Under the pieces are notes generated by a model. The model made no database searches and had not been told where the DNA came from. It was given only the letters and a program-made list of their open reading frames with translations. The position numbers were made by a program, and so were the translations under genes. Of a stretch of 7,983 nucleotides of DNA, positions 1 to 6,040 are shown in pieces. The stretch is from Ignavibacteriaceae bacterium (GTDB taxonomy: Bacteria; Bacteroidota; Ignavibacteria; Ignavibacteriales; Ignavibacteriaceae). The stretch covers positions 1-7,983 of the forward strand of contig JALONF010000094.1 of assembly GCA_025455085.1 (NCBI GenBank), written 5' to 3'. Position 1 is the stretch's first letter. Every line of letters begins with the position of its first letter.

Positions 1-1
1 C

Positions 2-217
2 ACAATTGGCAAGGCAAAAGCTGTTGCTGTTATCAAAGGTTTCAAGCTAAGCGGACTGGTCGCCTGGTTAGCCTGGTCCTTGGTTCACGTTCTATTTCTC
101 ATCAGTTTCAGAAACAAGCTCCGTGTAATGTCCGAGTGGATCTGGCACTATATAACAAATCGTCCCGGAATCAGACTAATTGTAAAATATACTGAAGACC
201 CGCTGATAAAATCCTGA
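2..217 (+). CDS. ndh: Type II NADH dehydrogenase (NDH-2), C-terminal fragment, 5' end outside window
   Basis: Frame 2 is open from the window edge to a TGA at 215-217 and gives 71 residues. It starts TIGKAKAVAV, then has a hydrophobic stretch rich in Trp and Leu (AWLAWSLVHVLFLISF) followed by RNKL and RPGIRLI. This is the usual tail of single-subunit FAD-dependent NADH:quinone oxidoreductases. In that family the catalytic FAD and NAD domains come earlier, and the C-terminal hydrophobic segment plus the basic/aromatic stretch after it attach the enzyme to the inner face of the membrane. NDH-2 passes electrons from NADH to quinone without pumping protons. Only the membrane-attachment end is visible, so no catalytic residues can be checked. 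The assignment rests on this tail alone; another pyridine nucleotide-disulfide oxidoreductase with the same tail is the main alternative. Confidence 0.78.
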   Translation, partial: TIGKAKAVAVIKGFKLSGLVAWLAWSLVHVLFLISFRNKLRVMSEWIWHYITNRPGIRLIVKYTEDPLIKS

Positions 218-235
218 TTTAACAAATCATTTTTT
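216..235 (+). terminator. Weak AT-rich hairpin plus T-run after the NDH-2 gene
   Basis: GATTT (216-220) and AAATC (224-228) pair around a 3-base loop and are followed by a run of six T (230-235). The stem overlaps the stop codon and has only one G-C pair, so it would be a weak intrinsic terminator at best. Confidence 0.3.
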
Positions 236-252
236 AATTGATAATCATGGGA

Positions 253-284
253 TTTGTAAAAACCCTTTATTTATTCTAATTTTG
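253..284 (+). promoter_or_regulatory. Bacteroidota-type promoter for RRM gene 1
   Basis: TTTG at 253-256 is followed by exactly 20 bases and then TAATTTTG at 277-284. This is a full match to the Bacteroidota housekeeping pattern, a -33 TTTG and a -7 TAnnTTTG 19-21 bases apart. Transcription would start near 290, giving a leader of about 105 bases before the start codon at 395. The gene is the first downstream on this strand. The match is seen directly; activity is inferred. Confidence 0.6.
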
Positions 285-394
285 AGCGTCCGCATAAAAG
301 AAAGATAAAGCACTTCATTGATTCCCGCTCTATCTGCTTTTTACACTGCTAAGTAATAATAGCCTGATTTTTTTATTTTTTTAAGGAGTTTAAA

Positions 395-721
395 ATGAAC
401 ATTTACGTCGGCAATCTGTCCCCCGAAGTAAAAGAAGAAGATCTTAATGAACTTTTCTCCCAGCACGGGAAGGTAAGCAGCGTGAAGGTAATACGCGATA
501 TGTTTACCCAGGAACCAAGAGGTTTTGGCTTTGTTGAAATGCCTGGACAGGCAGAGGCTATGAAAGCTATCGAAACTCTCAATACTTTTGAGTTAAAAGG
601 TAAAAAGCTTGTAGTTAATGAAGCACGTCCTCCACGTGATAGAAAAGGCGGTGGCGGTGGAAGAGGAGCCGGCGGCGCTCGTGGCGGCAGTGGTAGAGGC
701 GGCGGCGGCGGAAGAAGATAA
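395..721 (+). CDS. Single-RRM RNA-binding protein with Gly/Arg-rich tail (RRM paralog 1)
   Basis: The 108-residue product is one RNA recognition motif plus a disordered tail. RNP2 is IYVGNL (residues 3-8) and RNP1 is RGFGFVEM (42-49). Both carry the aromatic residues that stack on RNA bases (Tyr4, Phe44, Phe46). The RRM ends near residue 79 with VNEARP. Residues 80-108 are almost only Gly and Arg, an RGG-like tail that in other proteins adds non-specific RNA affinity. The start ATG has AAGGAG six bases upstream, and the gene ends in two tandem TAA codons. It resembles the small RNA-binding proteins of cyanobacteria, some of which are cold-induced; a role in mRNA handling or as RNA chaperone is inferred. 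It is closest to the gene at 6203 (57 of 79 RRM residues identical by hand count) but has by far the longest tail. The tail codons are much richer in GC than the surrounding DNA. RNA targets cannot be read from the sequence. Confidence 0.93.
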   Translation: MNIYVGNLSPEVKEEDLNELFSQHGKVSSVKVIRDMFTQEPRGFGFVEMPGQAEAMKAIETLNTFELKGKKLVVNEARPPRDRKGGGGGRGAGGARGGSGRGGGGGRR

Positions 722-749
722 TAATACTTGAGATTTATTTTTTTTATTT

Positions 750-777
750 AGCCGCACATTGTTGCGGCTTTTTTTTT
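750..777 (+). terminator. Intrinsic terminator of RRM gene 1
   Basis: GCCGCA (751-756) and TGCGGC (763-768) form a perfect six-pair GC-rich stem, extended by an A-T pair (750/769), with a 6-base loop and nine T immediately after. It lies 29 bases past the stop codon, a textbook Rho-independent terminator. It separates the RRM gene from the lipoprotein operon. Confidence 0.9.
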
Positions 778-891
778 CAAGAATTTAGGCATTTCCTCTG
801 GTTGTTAATTGAAACACAATTCTTCTTATTTTTTCATAGATAATTAAAAAAGTTATTTAAACTTACTCAATTAATTTTTTTGGGAGAAAAT

Positions 892-1344
892 ATGAAGCGA
901 TTATTAATTCTATTCCTATTTCTGATTTTAATTACTGCAGCTTGTTCGGTGTTAACACTGCAGCCTGCGAACTTTTCCTGGCCAATTGAATCTGTGCTGC
1001 CGGTTAATGATAATGGGAAAGTAACTGAAGACAGGTATTCAATTGAAGTTAACACTGTCGGATTATTTTTTGAGGAGTTCCAGGACTCGCTTTCTTATAG
1101 AGATAAAGAAGTAAGAATGATAAGGGACAACCAGGGATTTTACTTTATTACCGGATTAAACTTTAAAAATGTTTATGTGTTTAAAGCGGATGAAGGGAAG
1201 CTGGTTCAGGAAAATAAAATTTTTATTTCTGAGTTCGGTCTTCAAGCTCCGGCTTTTAATCAGAGGGATCCTTACATCGAGTTGGTTGACGGCACAAATA
1301 AAATGAATCTAACACACAAAGGGATCGAGGGAGGCTCAAAATGA
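892..1344 (+). CDS. Small predicted lipoprotein of unknown function
   Basis: The product has 150 residues. It begins MKRLL, then a hydrophobic run of Leu, Ile and Phe, then the lipobox TAAC with the acylated Cys at position 18: a clear signal peptidase II signal, so the protein should be an envelope lipoprotein. The ATG at 892 is chosen over the in-frame TTG at 880 because it gives a normal lipoprotein signal and has GGGAGA a few bases upstream. The mature part (about 132 residues) alternates short hydrophobic and polar stretches (for example GFYFITGLNFKNVYVF around 95-110), suggesting beta structure; no known domain is recognised. The stop overlaps the start of the next gene (ATGA at 1341-1344), so the two are almost certainly translationally coupled and probably act together. 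The region upstream (778-891) shows no clear -33/-7 pair. Confidence 0.8.
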   Translation: MKRLLILFLFLILITAACSVLTLQPANFSWPIESVLPVNDNGKVTEDRYSIEVNTVGLFFEEFQDSLSYRDKEVRMIRDNQGFYFITGLNFKNVYVFKADEGKLVQENKIFISEFGLQAPAFNQRDPYIELVDGTNKMNLTHKGIEGGSK

Positions 1345-2579
1345 AAAGCAATTATTTTATCAACTTCATATTATTAATAATTGTCTTCGGGTTTATCAAT
1401 TCAGCACTTGCTCAATCCGATAAGGAAATTGTTGATAAGTTTAAAGCAGAATATGCTGCAATTGAAAAGAGTATAAAGGATGCAACCACTTCTCAAGAGC
1501 TTACTTTAGTCCTTGATAAGATAACAATCCTGAAGCAAGACTACGTACAGCATAAAGAGCTTCTCGATAAAAGTCTATATCCTGATAAGTATGATGAATC
1601 AATAGAAAAGTTGAACAAAGCATATCTCTTGAGGCAGGGAGATTTTTCCACAATTGATGTTCTTCAAACAGAAGTAGGTGAGCTGAAGCAGCAGGTTGAG
1701 TTTCTTAACAGAAGGAACAATGAGCTGCTGGTGCAAGTTCAGAAGCTTGAAGCTCAACGTGAAAAGGACGCAAAGACAATTAAAAAACTTGAAAATTTAG
1801 TTGTTGAACTTCGCTCATCAATCAGGGAAAGAGACGAACTTGTACTTAGTATGATTGACAGTCTGATGCCTCCGACGATGAGAGATAAGGAGGGCCTGAC
1901 AATAGAAGACAAAAATATGGTCGCAACAGAGGAACAAAAGGATAATGTTCTTAATAACGTTAAAACAACAATCAGAGATAATATAAGATTTGTAAAAGCG
2001 ACCTCGCTGAAGCCGGATGATCTTGAATCGATCCGTGAGCAGCAGAAAGATTTTGTAAATAAGTGGCAAAAAGTTGGAATTAAGCTGGTGGAAGTTTATG
2101 CGGAGGATGGAAATAAATCAGAAGAGCTTAAACAGATTGATGGGTTATTCAGCGAATGGGCAGCAGTTGTTAAACAGGAGGCCTGGGTGTCAATCAGTGA
2201 TGAATTTTCTTTGAATGGAATTGAACTGATGAGCTTTAAAAATGGCGAGGAGTTTACAAATTCCGTCCTGCTTTTTGTTGATGATGAGCTTAAAAATCTT
2301 GGAGTGAAGAGCGACGAAGAATCCAAAAGAATTTATGCTCAATTTGCAGACAGCACCTGGTTTGCAACAATTCAACCCGTTTGGATGAATTATTTAATTG
2401 AAAACAAAATGCTCACTGATGAAAACAAAAACAAGATGGAAAGTAAAATTGCAGAGTGGAAGAATGCGCTCTATCCTTCCAACTGGTGGATTTATTTAAT
2501 TCTTGCTGTTGTTGTGATTGCCGGTGCAGCATTATTTTTTATTAAAAGAAAAAAACCTGCAAGTAATGTTAGCGATTAA
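1341..2579 (+). CDS. Secreted coiled-coil protein with C-terminal membrane anchor, function unknown
   Basis: The 412-residue product has an N-terminal signal peptide (about 1-25, likely cut at SALA before Gln25). A mostly helical region follows, with a strong heptad-like coiled coil at roughly 105-175 (LQTEVGELKQQVEFL and on to ERDELVLSM). A second helical domain spans about 200-375, rich in Trp, Asp, Glu and Lys. A single transmembrane helix (about 382-401, starting at NWW) and the basic stretch KRKK close the chain. This predicts a long body outside the cytoplasmic membrane anchored by the C-terminal helix, with a short cytoplasmic tail. It overlaps the lipoprotein gene by four bases and has GGGAGG just upstream of its start, so the pair forms one operon. 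No catalytic motif is seen. A scaffold or tether role between membrane and envelope is inference from the shape alone; an adaptor for a transporter is an alternative. Confidence 0.8.
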   Translation: MKSNYFINFILLIIVFGFINSALAQSDKEIVDKFKAEYAAIEKSIKDATTSQELTLVLDKITILKQDYVQHKELLDKSLYPDKYDESIEKLNKAYLLRQGDFSTIDVLQTEVGELKQQVEFLNRRNNELLVQVQKLEAQREKDAKTIKKLENLVVELRSSIRERDELVLSMIDSLMPPTMRDKEGLTIEDKNMVATEEQKDNVLNNVKTTIRDNIRFVKATSLKPDDLESIREQQKDFVNKWQKVGIKLVEVYAEDGNKSEELKQIDGLFSEWAAVVKQEAWVSISDEFSLNGIELMSFKNGEEFTNSVLLFVDDELKNLGVKSDEESKRIYAQFADSTWFATIQPVWMNYLIENKMLTDENKNKMESKIAEWKNALYPSNWWIYLILAVVVIAGAALFFIKRKKPASNVSD

Positions 2580-2604
2580 ATGAAGTAAAAATTAATTGTA
2601 GCAA

Positions 2605-2642
2605 AGAGGCCGTCTCAAAAGTAATATTTTGAGGTGGCCTCT
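2605..2642 (+). terminator. Long 16-bp hairpin after the coiled-coil gene, probable transcript end
   Basis: AGAGGCC (2605-2611) pairs with GGCCTCT (2636-2642) and CTCAAAA (2614-2620) with TTTTGAG (2627-2633), with a 6-base loop. The two bases between the arms on each side pair as G-U wobbles only if the plus strand is the RNA; the minus-strand RNA would have two A-C mismatches. There is no T-run directly after the hairpin on either strand, so it could be a 3' end stabiliser or an inefficient terminator. It also lies downstream of the minus-strand small ORF. Confidence 0.5.
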
Positions 2643-2672
2643 AATAAAGTTTCGAACCAACTAATTTAATTT

Positions 2673-2795
2673 TTATTTAGGAAGTCCCTGCATATTTTTT
2701 TCTTGTTCTTTAGCCCGCTTGGCTGCTCTCTTTTCCGCTTTAGTCTTCTGCGGTTTTTTCTTTGTATCTTTTTTCTGGATTAGTTCTTTACTCAT
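2673..2795 (-). CDS. Small Lys-rich hypothetical protein (40 residues)
   Basis: On the minus strand an ATG at 2795-2793 opens a 40-residue frame ending in TAA at 2675-2673. The product begins MSKELIQKKDTKKKPQKTK, continues with an Ala/Lys/Arg/Glu-rich, probably helical stretch, and ends MQGLPK. AGGAGT lies six bases before the ATG, a good ribosome binding site. The composition is extremely basic (about a third Lys plus Arg), with no Cys, Trp or Phe. Such proteins often bind nucleic acid or ribosomes, but nothing here identifies a function. It lies 122 bases downstream of the radical SAM gene on the same strand, so it may be read from that transcript or have its own promoter. The main doubt is that lysine-rich short frames can arise by chance in A-rich DNA; the ribosome binding site argues against that. 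Confidence 0.6.
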   Translation of the reverse strand: MSKELIQKKDTKKKPQKTKAEKRAAKRAKEQEKNMQGLPK

Positions 2796-2917
2796 CTGAA
2801 TACTCCTGTTAATAAGTTTTTTTATTTACCGATTTAAAACTACTTAATATTTTTATAATTTACTTTTAGGGGGAAAATCATGGCAAAGAAAATTTGTGTT
2901 GAGTGAGACATTAGAAT

Positions 2918-4399
2918 TCAATTTAGGCCGCCCGATATTTTTTTAAAGTGAAAACCATAAATCGTAAACAGGATTGCTAAAGAAAAAAGTTGGGGCTTCC
3001 TGAATAGAGACCAGAAAAATAATTTCCAGTAGTAAATTCTTTCCTCGCCGATAACTCCTAGTTTGAATATGGATCTGAATAGTGCAAGAATATAATTGGG
3101 ATTAAGATGAAACACCTTCTTCTTCTTTGGTTCAAAGGTTTTCATGAACCTCATCACACGTTCATAAAAATATTTTGGCGAGTAAATTTTATTCAGGATT
3201 TTCTGATATCCGTCAAGCAGCTCTTTTGAATCCATCTTCGGAATGAAGTTAATGGAGAAGTCGGTGTTGTTCCCTGTAAAATCTTTCAGCATTCGGCCTT
3301 CGTCTTCCAATCTTTTCTGAAGCTTTGTTCCTTTGGGTGCATTTAACAAGCCAACCATTGCAGTTACAATTCCGCTTTCCTGTATAAAGTTTGCAAGTTT
3401 TTCAAAAATTGATGGCGGATCATTATCAAACCCGACAATAAATCCTCCCTGAACTTCCAAACCGAAATGCTGTATTTTTTTAATGCTTGATATCAGGTCA
3501 CGATTTCTATTTTGAGGTTTATTACACTCTATTAAGCTCTCATCATTTGGAGTTTCGATTCCTACAAACACGGCTTCAAATCCGGCCTTTACCATTAATT
3601 GCATCAGTTGTTCATCATCGGCGAGATTAATTGATACTTCAGTGTTTAAGTAGAAAGGATTTTTTCGTTTCTCCATCCATTCAGTAATTGCCGGAAGGAT
3701 TTCTCTTTTCAGTTTTGCTTTATTTCCGATGAAGTTATCATCAACAAAAAAAACAGGTCCACGCCAGCCGGTAAAGAAAAGTGTGTCTAATTCATCTATT
3801 ACCTGTTCCTTAGTTTTTGTGCGCGGCTTTCTTCCGTACAGAACTGTGATATCACAAAAGTCACAATCAAAAGGACAACCCCGTGAGTATTGAAGATTCA
3901 TTGATGTGTAATTTTTTATAGGAACAATATCCCATCGGGGCAAAGGCGTGGTTGTAATATCAGCCCACTCATTTGAGGTGTATTTATGTTTTGGAATTCC
4001 TTTTTCAAGATCACTTAAAAACTGAGGGAAAGTAATTTCAGCTTCATTAAGAACAAGATGATCAACATCTTCATAATTTTCATAACTGCTTGTGAACAGA
4101 GGTCCGCCTGCTACAATCATCGTGTTTAGCTTTTTACATCTAGTTATTACTTCATTAGCAGATTTGCTTTGAACAGACATTGCACTGATAAAAACATAGT
4201 CTGCCCAAAGTATATCTTTGTCTTCCAGACTGTTTGCATTCATATCAATTAATTTTTTATTCCAATCTTCCGGAAGCATTGCAGCAACAGTCAACAATCC
4301 TAACGGAGGAAAGCTAGCTTTCTTCGATACAAATTTCAGAGCGTGTTTAAAGCTCCAAAAAGTATCGGGGTACATCGGGTAAACTAAAAGTATGTTCAT
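2918..4399 (-). CDS. B12-binding-domain radical SAM protein, HpnP-like (DUF4070-type) family
   Basis: From the ATG at 4399 the product has 493 residues. Residues 1 to about 130 form a cobalamin-binding Rossmann-like domain (MNILLVYP start; FISAMSV, IVAGGP and HLVLNEAE further on). Next comes the radical SAM domain with the cluster motif CPFDCDFC (Cys175, Cys179, Cys182), which holds the 4Fe-4S cluster, then VFFVDDNFIGN and VFVGIETPN. The C-terminal part contains GGFIVGFDNDPPSIF and a hydrophobic segment near the end. The overall pattern matches the family that includes the hopanoid C-2 methylase HpnP and many uncharacterised relatives, so methyl or other carbon chemistry on a lipid-like substrate is a reasonable guess. 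The substrate is not shown, and no hopanoid genes are in the window. An upstream in-frame ATG at 4432 would add 11 residues; 4399 is preferred because GGAAGGA lies six bases before it and the family start MNILLVYP falls there. The 123-residue gene lies 50 bases upstream, probably in the same operon. Confidence 0.85.
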   Translation of the reverse strand: MNILLVYPMYPDTFWSFKHALKFVSKKASFPPLGLLTVAAMLPEDWNKKLIDMNANSLEDKDILWADYVFISAMSVQSKSANEVITRCKKLNTMIVAGGPLFTSSYENYEDVDHLVLNEAEITFPQFLSDLEKGIPKHKYTSNEWADITTTPLPRWDIVPIKNYTSMNLQYSRGCPFDCDFCDITVLYGRKPRTKTKEQVIDELDTLFFTGWRGPVFFVDDNFIGNKAKLKREILPAITEWMEKRKNPFYLNTEVSINLADDEQLMQLMVKAGFEAVFVGIETPNDESLIECNKPQNRNRDLISSIKKIQHFGLEVQGGFIVGFDNDPPSIFEKLANFIQESGIVTAMVGLLNAPKGTKLQKRLEDEGRMLKDFTGNNTDFSINFIPKMDSKELLDGYQKILNKIYSPKYFYERVMRFMKTFEPKKKKVFHLNPNYILALFRSIFKLGVIGEERIYYWKLFFWSLFRKPQLFSLAILFTIYGFHFKKISGGLN

Positions 4400-4405
4400 C
4401 CATTT

Positions 4406-4412
4406 TCCTTCC
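4406..4412 (-). promoter_or_regulatory. Ribosome binding site that decides the radical SAM start
   Basis: On the minus strand GGAAGGA lies six bases before the ATG at 4399. The alternative ATG at 4432 has no purine-rich site upstream, so the shorter protein is favoured. Confidence 0.6.
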
Positions 4413-4449
4413 AAGTGCTGAATACTTTTCATTTTGAAATCAGAGCGTA

Positions 4450-4821
4450 TTACTTTTTAACATAAAATTCGCCACGTGTATATGCACGGTGAATTATAGA
4501 TTTCTTTCTTCCGGTTTTGCTATAACCATTAGCTGCCATTAAAGAAGCAATCATCGCCCCTATAAACTGCTTTACTCTTCCAGTGAACTGAAATCCCTTT
4601 TTCTTCCTCGCTTCGTTGTAACAAAGTTCAGCTACGCTGGTAACTGCCGGCATTCCATATTCAGTTAAAATCATCGCCTGGATAAAAGTTTCGGGTTTCA
4701 TCACTATTTCAAAAAGAAACTTTCCTTCAGCGTTTGCCAGCCCTGCAAACTGCGGGTAAGCAGCGGCAAATTCTTTTAGTTCGGGAATGAATATTTCCTT
4801 TGAGTAAGTTTTCTTTTTCAT
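4450..4821 (-). CDS. Basic 123-residue protein of unknown function
   Basis: No family is recognised. The protein starts MKKKTYSKEIFIPELKEF and appears mostly helical. It has a central moderately hydrophobic part (FEIVMKPETFIQAMILTEYGMPAV, about 37-60) and a strongly basic C-terminal third (GRVKQFIGAMIASLMAANGY then KTGRKKSIIHRAYTRGEF). There is no signal peptide and no membrane helix long enough to be convincing, so it is probably cytoplasmic. The basic end would suit nucleic-acid binding, but this is only inference. It lies 143 bases downstream of the sigma gene and 50 bases upstream of the radical SAM gene on the same strand, so co-transcription with the latter is likely. The AGGTG that would serve as ribosome binding site lies inside an inverted repeat (4826-4863), which suggests control at the level of the leader. 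Codon use looks like that of its neighbours. Confidence 0.75.
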   Translation of the reverse strand: MKKKTYSKEIFIPELKEFAAAYPQFAGLANAEGKFLFEIVMKPETFIQAMILTEYGMPAVTSVAELCYNEARKKKGFQFTGRVKQFIGAMIASLMAANGYSKTGRKKSIIHRAYTRGEFYVKK

Positions 4822-4825
4822 ATAT

Positions 4826-4863
4826 GCACCTGTCGATTTATCAATTCCTTTATTAACAGGTGC
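4826..4863 (-). promoter_or_regulatory. 8-bp inverted repeat covering the ribosome binding site of the 123-residue gene
   Basis: GCACCTGT (4826-4833) and ACAGGTGC (4856-4863) are perfect inverted copies 22 bases apart, with arm centres 30 bases apart (close to three helical turns). On the minus strand the arm nearer the gene contains AGGTG, about seven bases before the start codon at 4821. As RNA the stem would hide the ribosome binding site; as DNA it could be a two-half-site operator. A possible -7 element TATATTG (4869-4863) abuts the far arm, but no good -33 was found with it. Confidence 0.5.
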
Positions 4864-4950
4864 AATATATGTAAGTGCTAATTAATGAACACCATCAAAT
4901 GCATTGACGCTTTGGGAGAGTAATATCGGAAAGTAAGTTTCAGAAAAGAT

Positions 4951-4982
4951 TTTGAAAAAGGTGATTATTGCCCTAAATAATC
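4951..4982 (-). terminator. Possible weak terminator spanning the end of the sigma gene
   Basis: GATTATT and AATAATC (4963-4969 and 4976-4982) are a perfect 7-bp inverted repeat around a 6-base loop, and the sigma stop codon lies inside the stem. On the minus strand ACC and then five T follow. The stem has only one G-C pair, so termination would be partial and some read-through into the 123-residue gene is possible. Confidence 0.35.
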
Positions 4983-5828
4983 TTTAAGCTTATTGCTCCT
5001 TTTTGAGCTTCGTAACTTTCTAAGAGCATTTTCTTTGATTTGTCTGATCCGTTCCCTGGTAAGATTAAATCTTTCGCCTATCTCTTCTAATGTGGCTTTT
5101 TGATTACTTCCAATTCCAAAGGAAAGCCTGATCACTTCTGCTTCTCTTTCATCAAGAGTTGAAAGTATATCAGCGACCTCATTTTTAAGAGAATCGTGCA
5201 TCAACTCTGTATCTGGCATTGGCTGCTCGTCATTGTGCAGAACATCCATAAGTGTGGATTTATTTTCATCGCCATCGCTGAATGGTGCGTCTACGGATAT
5301 CTGTCGGCTGGATATCTGAAGTATGTATGCAACTTCATCAGAACTGATTTCTAAGATTTTAGCGAGTTCTTCCGTGGTCGGTTTTCGTTCAAATTCCTGT
5401 TCTAACTCTCTGTAAACTTTGCCAAGCTTCGTTAGGTTTCCAACACGGTTTAACGGGAGACGAACTACTCTTGACTGATCTGCAATTGCTGACATTATTC
5501 CCTGCCTTACCCACCAGACAGCATAAGAAATAAATTTAAATCCTCTTGTTTCGTCGAATCGCTGAGCTGCCTTGACTAAACCAATGTTTCCTTCATTTAT
5601 TAAATCGCCGAGTGAAAGTCCCTGGTTCTGATACATCTTCGCAACTGAAACCACAAATCTTAAATTAGCTCTTACTAATTTATCCTGTGCAGCCATATCA
5701 CCGTTTTTTATCTTTATTGCCAGATCAATTTCTTCTTCCGGCTTTAAAAGAACATACTTTCCTATTTCCTGAAAGTAGAGGTCTAACGATTTATTCTCGC
5801 GGTTTGTTAATTGTCGTGTTAATTTCAA
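4965..5828 (-). CDS. rpoD: Primary-type (sigma-70) RNA polymerase sigma factor, short Bacteroidota form
   Basis: The 287-residue protein carries the sigma-70 regions in order. Region 1.2 is at about 13-45 (SLDLYFQEIG). Region 2 is at about 50-120, with LRFVVSVAKMYQNQGLSLGD, the core-binding LINEGNIGLVKAAQRFD and the -7-element-reading FKFISYAVWWVRQGI. Region 3 is at about 130-205, and region 4 at about 215-283 with the helix-turn-helix TLEEIGERFNLTRERIRQIK that reads the -33 element. Region 1.1 is absent, which is normal for Bacteroidota RpoD of 285-290 residues. It directs RNA polymerase to housekeeping promoters, and TTTG-N20-TAnnTTTG sites of the expected type occur in this window. The start is TTG: an in-frame TAG lies 15 bases upstream of it and no ATG lies between, while the next internal ATG (codon 45) would remove region 1.2. 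An AAAAGAA stretch about eight bases upstream is a weak ribosome binding site. If the genome holds several close copies this could be a group 2 sigma; the sequence alone cannot exclude that. Confidence 0.9.
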   Translation of the reverse strand: MKLTRQLTNRENKSLDLYFQEIGKYVLLKPEEEIDLAIKIKNGDMAAQDKLVRANLRFVVSVAKMYQNQGLSLGDLINEGNIGLVKAAQRFDETRGFKFISYAVWWVRQGIMSAIADQSRVVRLPLNRVGNLTKLGKVYRELEQEFERKPTTEELAKILEISSDEVAYILQISSRQISVDAPFSDGDENKSTLMDVLHNDEQPMPDTELMHDSLKNEVADILSTLDEREAEVIRLSFGIGSNQKATLEEIGERFNLTRERIRQIKENALRKLRSSKRSNKLKDYLGQ

Positions 5829-6010
5829 TCTGGAAATTCTTTTCTAAATTATTTTATAAATGGATACTTGAGGAAATATTCAACGGTAAGCTGAGTGCGC
5901 TGTTAATTTCTTCTCTACGCAATATACCGAAATAAAGAGTCTAAATTAGCATATATTAATTGTAGTAAAGGATTATTAGGTATTTATGATTGTCAAAATA
6001 CCAAATAGTG
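5829..6010. other. Divergent intergenic region between sigma gene and RRM gene 2
   Basis: This is most of a 374-base gap between two divergent starts. It is AT-rich and holds no convincing ORF, RNA gene or repeat. On the minus strand a TATATTG (5926-5920) could be a -7 element for the sigma gene, with a leader of about 85 bases, but no TTG lies at the expected -33 distance, so the sigma promoter is unresolved. The rest of the gap (6011-6202) holds the RRM gene 2 promoter and leader. Confidence 0.5.
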
Positions 6011-6040
6011 TTGTAAGTGAGTTATATTAAGCCTATTTTG
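6011..6040 (+). promoter_or_regulatory. Bacteroidota-type promoter for RRM gene 2
   Basis: TTG at 6011-6013 (preceded by G), then 20 bases, then TATTTTG at 6034-6040. Spacing equals that of the RRM gene 1 promoter; the -7 element is one T shorter than TAnnTTTG. Transcription would start near 6046, leaving a leader of about 157 bases. Confidence 0.42.

Noticed and set aside
246..278. 10-codon ORF in the NDH-2 to RRM gene 1 gap
   Set aside because: No ribosome binding site, and it overlaps the predicted promoter.
867..1055. 62-residue minus-strand frame opposite the lipoprotein gene
   Set aside because: Antisense to a gene with a clear lipobox and operon overlap; no ribosome binding site and no recognisable protein.
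1818..2375. Three minus-strand frames opposite the coiled-coil gene
   Set aside because: They mirror a long sense frame with signal peptide and coiled coil; composition looks like reverse-complement artefact.
2904..2946. TGA at 2904-2906 read through as selenocysteine to extend the MAKKICVE frame
   Set aside because: No selenocysteine insertion hairpin follows and the extended sequence resembles no selenoprotein.
5687..5935. 82-residue plus-strand frame overlapping the start of the sigma gene
   Set aside because: Mostly antisense to conserved sigma regions 1.2 and 2; no homology-like pattern.
5986..6030. 14-codon ORF upstream of RRM gene 2 as a possible leader peptide
   Set aside because: It overlaps the predicted promoter and would end before the predicted transcript start, with only a weak AGG upstream.
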